Shown: positions 59,703 through 64,000 of the stretch, one piece after another
Layout: each line of letters opens with the position of its first letter
Numbering within the stretch: position 1 is the first letter of the stretch
NCBI GenBank assembly: GCA_965213855.1
Contig: CBDCAA010000007.1
Span: 744,001 to 808,000 of the forward strand
DNA length: 64,000 bases
From: JBBROS01 sp965213855
GTDB taxonomy: Bacteria; Pseudomonadota; Alphaproteobacteria; Acetobacterales; Acetobacteraceae
Reading direction: 5' to 3'
Notes under the pieces: model-generated
Database searches by the model: none
Told to the model about the DNA's origin: nothing
What the model saw: only the letters and a program-made list of their open reading frames with translations
Translations under genes and position numbers: made by a program

Positions 59703-61313
59703 CTAGGTGTCGAGTGCTCGCGCCTGCTCCCGCAGCATGAACTTCTGCATCTTGCCCGTGCTCGTCTTCGGCAGCGGGCCGAACACCACCGTCCTGGGCG
59801 CCTTGAACCGCGCCATGCGCTCGCGGCAGAAGGCGATGATCGCGTCTGCCGTCGCGTCCTGGCCGGGCTTGAGGGTGATGAAGGCGCAAGGGGTTTCGCC
59901 CCAAACCGGGTCGGGCCGGGCGACCACGGCCGCCTCCAGCACGGCGGGATGGCGGTACAGCACGTCTTCGACCTCGATCGTCGAGATGTTCTCGCCGCCG
60001 CTGATGATGATGTCCTTCGAGCGGTCGCGGATCTCGGCGTAGCCGTTGGCGTGCCACACCGCCAGGTCCCCGGTGTGGAACCAGCCGCCCGCGAATGCCT
60101 CGGCGGTGGCGGCCGGGTTCTTCAGGTAGCCCTTCATGGTGATGTTGCCGCGCATCAGGATCTCGCCCATCGTCGTGCCGTCCTGCGGGACGGGCGCGAG
60201 CGTTGCCGGGTCGGCGACGACGATGTCCTCCTGCACGACGTAGCGGACGCCCTGGCGGGCCAGGATCGCGGCGCGCTCGGTCTCGGGCAGATCATTCCAT
60301 GCGTCGTCCCAGGCGCATACCGTCACGGGGCCATACACCTCCGTCAGGCCATAGACGTGGGTGATGTCGAAGCCAAGGCGGCCCATGCCCTCCAGCACGG
60401 CGGCCGGGGGTGCGGCGCCGGCCGTCATCACGCGCACCGGCCGCGCCAGCGTTTGCACGCCCGGGTGGTTGAGCACCATGCCCAGCACGATCGGGGCGCC
60501 GCACATGTGGGTCACGCCCGCGGTCTCGATGGCCGCCAGGATCGCCGCCGCATCGACCCGGCGCAGGCAGACGTTCGTGCCGGCCATGGCGGCGACCGTC
60601 CAGGGGAAGCACCAGCCGTTGCAGTGGAACATCGGCAGCGTCCAGAGATACACGGGGTGCTGCCCCAACCCCCACGTCATCGCGTTGCCGCACGCGTTCA
60701 GGTAGGCGCCGCGGTGGTGGTAGACGACGCCCTTGGGGTTGCCGGTCGTGCCGGAGGTGTAGTTGAGCGCGATCGCGTCCCACTCGTCGGGCGGGAGTGC
60801 GGCCTCGTAGGCCGGGTCGCCGCCGGCGAGGAAGGCCTCGTAGTCCATCGCGCCGATCGGCGCGTTCGCCGGTGCCAGCGGGTCGAGCACGTCGATGACG
60901 AGGGGCGCCGGCCCTACGAGGAGCGCCAGCGCGTCCTGCATCACCGGTGCGAACTCCCGGTCCACCAGGACCACGCGCGCCTCGCCATGCCCGAGGATGA
61001 ACGCCACCGTCGCCGCGTCCAGCCGGGTGTTCAGTGCGTTCAGCACGGCGCCGCACATCGGGATGCCGAAATGCGCCTCCACCATCGCCGGGGTGTTCGG
61101 CGCCATGACGGCGACCGTCTGCTCGCGCTGGACCCCGGCCCGTTCCAGCGCCGAGGCGAGGCGGCGGCAGCGGGCATAGGTTTTGCCCCATGTCTGGCGG
61201 TGGGGACCGTGGATGGTGGCAACCTTGCCGGGGAAGGTCTCTGCCGTACGGCGCAGGAAGCTGATCGGGCTCAGCGGCGCGTAGTTGGCTTGGGTCTTGG
61301 GAAGGTCGAACAT
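59703..61313 (-). CDS. AMP-dependent acyl-CoA synthetase/ligase
   Basis: A 536-residue adenylate-forming enzyme that activates a carboxylic acid to acyl-CoA through an acyl-AMP. Core motifs are NYTSGTTGNPKGVVYHHRGA, YGLTEVYGPVTVCAW, GWFHTGDLAVWHANGY, DRSKDIIISGGENIS and the C-terminal Lys in LPKTSTGKMQKF. The family covers medium-chain and aryl acid ligases; the pocket sequence does not tell which acid. It has a normal length and stands alone. Confidence 0.93.
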   Translation of the reverse strand: MFDLPKTQANYAPLSPISFLRRTAETFPGKVATIHGPHRQTWGKTYARCRRLASALERAGVQREQTVAVMAPNTPAMVEAHFGIPMCGAVLNALNTRLDAATVAFILGHGEARVVLVDREFAPVMQDALALLVGPAPLVIDVLDPLAPANAPIGAMDYEAFLAGGDPAYEAALPPDEWDAIALNYTSGTTGNPKGVVYHHRGAYLNACGNAMTWGLGQHPVYLWTLPMFHCNGWCFPWTVAAMAGTNVCLRRVDAAAILAAIETAGVTHMCGAPIVLGMVLNHPGVQTLARPVRVMTAGAAPPAAVLEGMGRLGFDITHVYGLTEVYGPVTVCAWDDAWNDLPETERAAILARQGVRYVVQEDIVVADPATLAPVPQDGTTMGEILMRGNITMKGYLKNPAATAEAFAGGWFHTGDLAVWHANGYAEIRDRSKDIIISGGENISTIEVEDVLYRHPAVLEAAVVARPDPVWGETPCAFITLKPGQDATADAIIAFCRERMARFKAPRTVVFGPLPKTSTGKMQKFMLREQARALDT

Positions 61314-61385
61314 CGTTCCTCGGCACGGTCCCGCGCAAGCCTAAGCGGTAGGCCAGCGAACCGCAAAGATGCGCGCTTTCCTGCC

Positions 61386-62864
61386 CTACGCTGGCGATGC
61401 TTTGTAGGCCAGGCGCAGACCGCCCCACTGGCGGCCGCGGACCACGATCGGCGCACTCGCGTCCTTCATCGCGATGAACCTGTTGCCGCCGAGGTCGCGG
61501 CGGTAGGCCTGCAGGAGGAACGGTTTGCGGTTGCGGCCGGCCGCCAGGCCGACCCGGTCGTCGAACATGCGGCGGTTGCGGCAGTTGGCGCCATTCCAGG
61601 CCGGGTCCGGGCCCTGTGGCTTCGAGACGGCAAGCATGTGGGTCGGCAGGTAGCCGTTGCGGTCGACCGCGGCGCAGAACACGACCCTTGGATCGAGCTG
61701 CAAGACCGGCTCCTGGATGGGCGGCAGCACGCGGTCGGTGAAGGCGGTGAATCGGGTGAGCACCTGCGCCGGGTCGCTGCCGGGGATGGGCGTGTAATCG
61801 TCGTCGAACAGGTCGGCTTCCGACAGCTCGCCCTCCGCGAGCGCCTGTTCGAAGCGGTCGGCGATCCGCCGTGCCTCGGCCTGCACGCGCTGGATGAAGC
61901 CGGTGTCGACCGTCGCGATCCCGGCGCCGGCCGCCTGGTTGATGAGCGTCTCGGCCACGTCGACGATCGTGTTGATGCGGCGCGTGTCGGCCATCAGTCC
62001 CGCGTTTGACCGCCCGACGCGTTGTGCAAGTCCCGCAAGCGTTGCGGCAAAGCTGCGGCTGTTCTCGTCGATCGCGGCTGTGGCCGCCTGCACGGTGCCG
62101 GTCTGTCGGCTGATCTCGCCGGTGGCCTCGCTCGCCCGGCCGAGTGCGCCAGCGAGGGCATCGACTTCGTTCTGTGCCGCAGCCGCGGCTGCGGCCGCCT
62201 CCGACGCGCTCGCCATCAGCCGGCGCGCCGCCTCTGCCAGGATGGCGGTCGTGCGCTGGATCGTGGTCGTGGCCTGCCCGGTCGTCGCCGCCAGCGCCTT
62301 CACCTCGGCTGCCACCACCGCAAAGCCGCGCCCGGCCTCGCCGGCCCGGGCCGCCTCGATCGTCGCGTTCAGGGCAAGCAGGTTTGTCTGCCCGGCGATC
62401 TGCGCGATGTCCGCGGCCACGCGGGCGATCTGCTCGAGTGAGTTGCCGAGCGCGCCGATCTCGGTCTGCGACGAAGCGGCACTACGGGACAGGTTCGCCA
62501 TCGTGCCCAACGCCCGCTCCAGGATCATGCGCGAACCGCTCATCTCCTGCACCGCGTCCTCACCCAACCGCTGCGCGCGGTCGACGACGGAAGTCACATG
62601 CGTGTTGCCATCGACGATGCCGTTGGCCAGCGTGATCAGCCCCTCGAACGTCTCGACATGACCGGAAAGCTCGCCCGAGAGCGTGCCGAGCGAGCCGGCG
62701 ATGTCGCCCACCTCCGTCCCGAGCAGCCCGGCCTGCTCGGCCACCGTGGCGACCAGTTGCGTCATGCCATCGTTGGCCGCTGACGGCAGCGCGGCGGCTG
62801 CGTGGGCCGGCGCCGCCGCCGAAATAACCGCTAGCGTCCGGTGCCGGCGGAAGATTGGCTGCAT
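61386..62864 (-). CDS. Methyl-accepting chemotaxis-type protein, no clear membrane anchor
   Basis: A 492-residue signal transducer. The conserved hairpin tip IAQIAGQTNLLALNATIEAA and RAGEAGRGFAVVAAEVKALA at about residues 155-195 contacts CheA and CheW in chemotaxis arrays. It is flanked by long helical, Ala-rich arms. The last 120 residues (PVLQLDPRVVFCAAVDRNGY to GGLRLAYKASP) form a separate C-terminal domain, a candidate sensor. The N-terminus MQPIFRRHRTLAVISAAAPA is faintly signal-like but no membrane span is present, so it is probably cytoplasmic. No other chemotaxis gene adjoins. Confidence 0.88.
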   Translation of the reverse strand: MQPIFRRHRTLAVISAAAPAHAAAALPSAANDGMTQLVATVAEQAGLLGTEVGDIAGSLGTLSGELSGHVETFEGLITLANGIVDGNTHVTSVVDRAQRLGEDAVQEMSGSRMILERALGTMANLSRSAASSQTEIGALGNSLEQIARVAADIAQIAGQTNLLALNATIEAARAGEAGRGFAVVAAEVKALAATTGQATTTIQRTTAILAEAARRLMASASEAAAAAAAAQNEVDALAGALGRASEATGEISRQTGTVQAATAAIDENSRSFAATLAGLAQRVGRSNAGLMADTRRINTIVDVAETLINQAAGAGIATVDTGFIQRVQAEARRIADRFEQALAEGELSEADLFDDDYTPIPGSDPAQVLTRFTAFTDRVLPPIQEPVLQLDPRVVFCAAVDRNGYLPTHMLAVSKPQGPDPAWNGANCRNRRMFDDRVGLAAGRNRKPFLLQAYRRDLGGNRFIAMKDASAPIVVRGRQWGGLRLAYKASPA

Positions 62865-62944
62865 ACGGTTCTAGCTCCGTTCCCTCCACAGAGATGCCGG
62901 AGTCAGATTACCAAAACCTTAAACACACTGGAGGCAGCGCCAAA

Positions 62945-63228
62945 GGCGAGTCAGATGATGCCAACTAGAGGGTCAGCTGCCGGCCGCTCGACCTGCTCTC
63001 TGACCAATCCAACGTCATGGGGCGCGTAAGCGAAGCGCCATGCGCCAACATCCGAACGAGCTTGTCCTATTCACGCCCAAGATGGGCGATCTATGCATCG
63101 AGCTTGGCACCATCCGCCGGACGCTCTATCGCCATGTGGACCCAAAAGGCGTGCTCAGGCCCGATAGAACAAAGCTGTTCGGCACCCGAAAACGAGCAAC
63201 GACAACGCAGGTGGATGGAGTGCCATGA
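62945..63228 (+). pseudogene. Remnant of a site-specific resolvase (C-terminal HTH)
   Basis: Within a 360-base stretch without an intact gene, the frame from 63040 ends with KMGDLCIELGTIRRTLYRHV, then DPKGVLRPDRTKLFG. This matches the C-terminal DNA-binding helix-turn-helix and tail of serine resolvases of Tn3 type (L.ELG..R.TLYRHV.P.G.LRPDG.KLL). The catalytic N-terminal domain is absent; upstream bases in other frames (GRSTCSLT) may be eroded linker. It marks the trace of a mobile element. The rest of 62865-62944 shows only the upstream region of the chemoreceptor gene. Confidence 0.6.
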
Positions 63229-64000
63229 CGTGTCGCGTATCGGCTGCAGCTTTGTTTTTGGCTCTTTGTATCGGCTGTTCAACCATTCATCCGATCGCAG
63301 CACAAACGGCGTCCCCCAATGCTGCTGTGATCGAAAATTTCGACCGGCTTCCGGTGATCATCGACGGCCGGAACTATGCACTCGACGCGCTGATTGTTCG
63401 CCGTCCAGGTTCTGGCAAGCTGCCGGTCGCCATCATCACTCATGGTGCCAACCCAGGCGACCCGCGTGCAGCAACGATAGAGTGGCTGAGAGGATGGGCA
63501 CACGATCTTGCAAACCGTGGCTGGCTTGCCGTGGCGATCATGCGTCGTGGCTACGGCAAGTCGGATGGTGACGTCGCCGACAACGCCGGCACATGCACCA
63601 TGCCGGACGTGGGGCGCTACCTCGACGCGCACGCCGATGATCTGGAAGCCGCACTTCACAGCATTGCTGAACGGCCGGATGTCGATATGGATCATGTCGT
63701 CGCAATCGGGGATTCCGCTGGAGGTGCGGCTGTCATGGCGCTTGCCGCGCGGTTGTCCGTGCGGCTTTCTGCGGTGGTGAACGTCTCGGGTGGTCTTGGC
63801 CGCCGCTTGGGACCGTTTCGGCCCGATCCAGCCTGTGCGGCATACGAGTCAGATCTGGTCTGGAACTTCGCCCGCTTCGGCTCGACGGCCCGTATGCCAA
63901 CGTTGTGGTTGTATGCAGAGAACGACAGCTGGTTCCGGCCGGGGCTGGTTGGACGCATGCGGGCCGCCTTCACCGGCAGTGGCGGCAAAGCCGAGTTGAT
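63225..64000 (+). CDS. Alpha/beta hydrolase, signal-bearing (C-terminus beyond window)
   Basis: An open frame of 258 codons that runs off the window without a stop. The ATG at 63225 gives a signal sequence (CRVSAAALFLALCIGCSTIH), possibly a lipoprotein. Then come an early VAIITHGANPGDPRA (oxyanion region), a GWLAVAIMRRGYGKSDG strand-helix and the nucleophile elbow AIGDSAGGAAVMALAARL with the catalytic Ser. LYAENDSWF supplies a candidate acid residue; the catalytic His would lie downstream. It resembles dienelactone-hydrolase or acyl-esterase families. It is visibly AT-richer than its neighbours and starts next to the resolvase remnant, consistent with transferred DNA. Confidence 0.82.
   Translation, partial: MTCRVSAAALFLALCIGCSTIHPIAAQTASPNAAVIENFDRLPVIIDGRNYALDALIVRRPGSGKLPVAIITHGANPGDPRAATIEWLRGWAHDLANRGWLAVAIMRRGYGKSDGDVADNAGTCTMPDVGRYLDAHADDLEAALHSIAERPDVDMDHVVAIGDSAGGAAVMALAARLSVRLSAVVNVSGGLGRRLGPFRPDPACAAYESDLVWNFARFGSTARMPTLWLYAENDSWFRPGLVGRMRAAFTGSGGKAEL

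Noticed and set aside
1..64000. tRNA, rRNA, CRISPR arrays or intact insertion sequences
   Set aside because: None was recognised on reading through; no cloverleaf-type motifs, spaced direct repeats or transposase frames stood out. A tRNA search program would be decisive.

Overview
The window is 64 kb of very GC-rich DNA (roughly 70% by eye) with almost no space between genes. It looks like a chromosomal segment of an alphaproteobacterium. Three things point there: a complete PhyR/NepR/EcfG general stress response set, which is essentially confined to Alphaproteobacteria; a petABC operon for cytochrome bc1; and the conserved block proA-nadD-rsfS-rlmH-gpmI-envC-ctpA-deacetylase-rppH. An Acetobacteraceae/Rhodospirillales relative is my guess, but it is not proven. 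I saw no rRNA, tRNA or CRISPR.

Layout. 1-2506 (+): the end of a dipeptide-type ABC permease, a D-2-hydroxyacid dehydrogenase and a zinc alcohol dehydrogenase. 2510-2800 (-): a small unknown protein. 2915-19477 (-): seven genes for trehalose and alpha-glucan metabolism, read as glgE, treS-maltokinase fusion, glgB, treZ, malQ, treY, otsA. Every one of the six junctions is a 4-base stop/start overlap. 19564-23652: the general stress response locus. phyR lies on the minus strand 86 bases upstream of glgE. On the plus strand follow a first EcfG-like sigma factor, a tandem repeat array, a second EcfG-like sigma factor, a 50-residue nepR and a HisKA_2-type sensor kinase. 23724-30592 (+): M20 amidohydrolase, cydD, cydC (frameshifted), an OmpA-type lipoprotein and recQ. 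30641-32139 (-): a helix-hairpin-helix protein and hemF. 32287-36086 (+): petABC, mtnP and a DUF4169 protein.

36057-47687 is mostly minus-strand housekeeping: rppH (frameshifted), divergent polysaccharide deacetylase, ctpA, envC-like, gpmI, rlmH, rsfS, nadD, proA, radC, thioesterase and map. A secreted unknown on the plus strand interrupts the block. 47794-56600: an MBL hydrolase, a peptide-binding protein, a phospholipid N-methyltransferase-like enzyme, then a GpdQ/Icc-type phosphodiesterase followed directly by a four-gene ABC importer, and an AhpD-like protein. 56660-59700: a divergent tonB (frameshifted) and TonB-dependent receptor pair around a perfect Zur-like palindrome. 59703-62864 (-): an AMP-dependent acyl-CoA ligase and a soluble chemoreceptor. 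62940-64000: a resolvase remnant and an AT-richer alpha/beta hydrolase that runs off the end.

How the parts fit. PhyR, NepR, EcfG and the kinase form a partner-switching stress circuit. The adjacent seven-gene operon makes and interconverts trehalose, maltose 1-phosphate and branched alpha-glucan, which are classic outputs of that stress response. phyR is co-oriented with the operon and only 86 bases from it, so the regulator and its probable output may share a transcript. Three genes (cydC, rppH, tonB) each carry a single-base frame error in GC-rich sequence, so assembly errors should be excluded before calling them pseudogenes.
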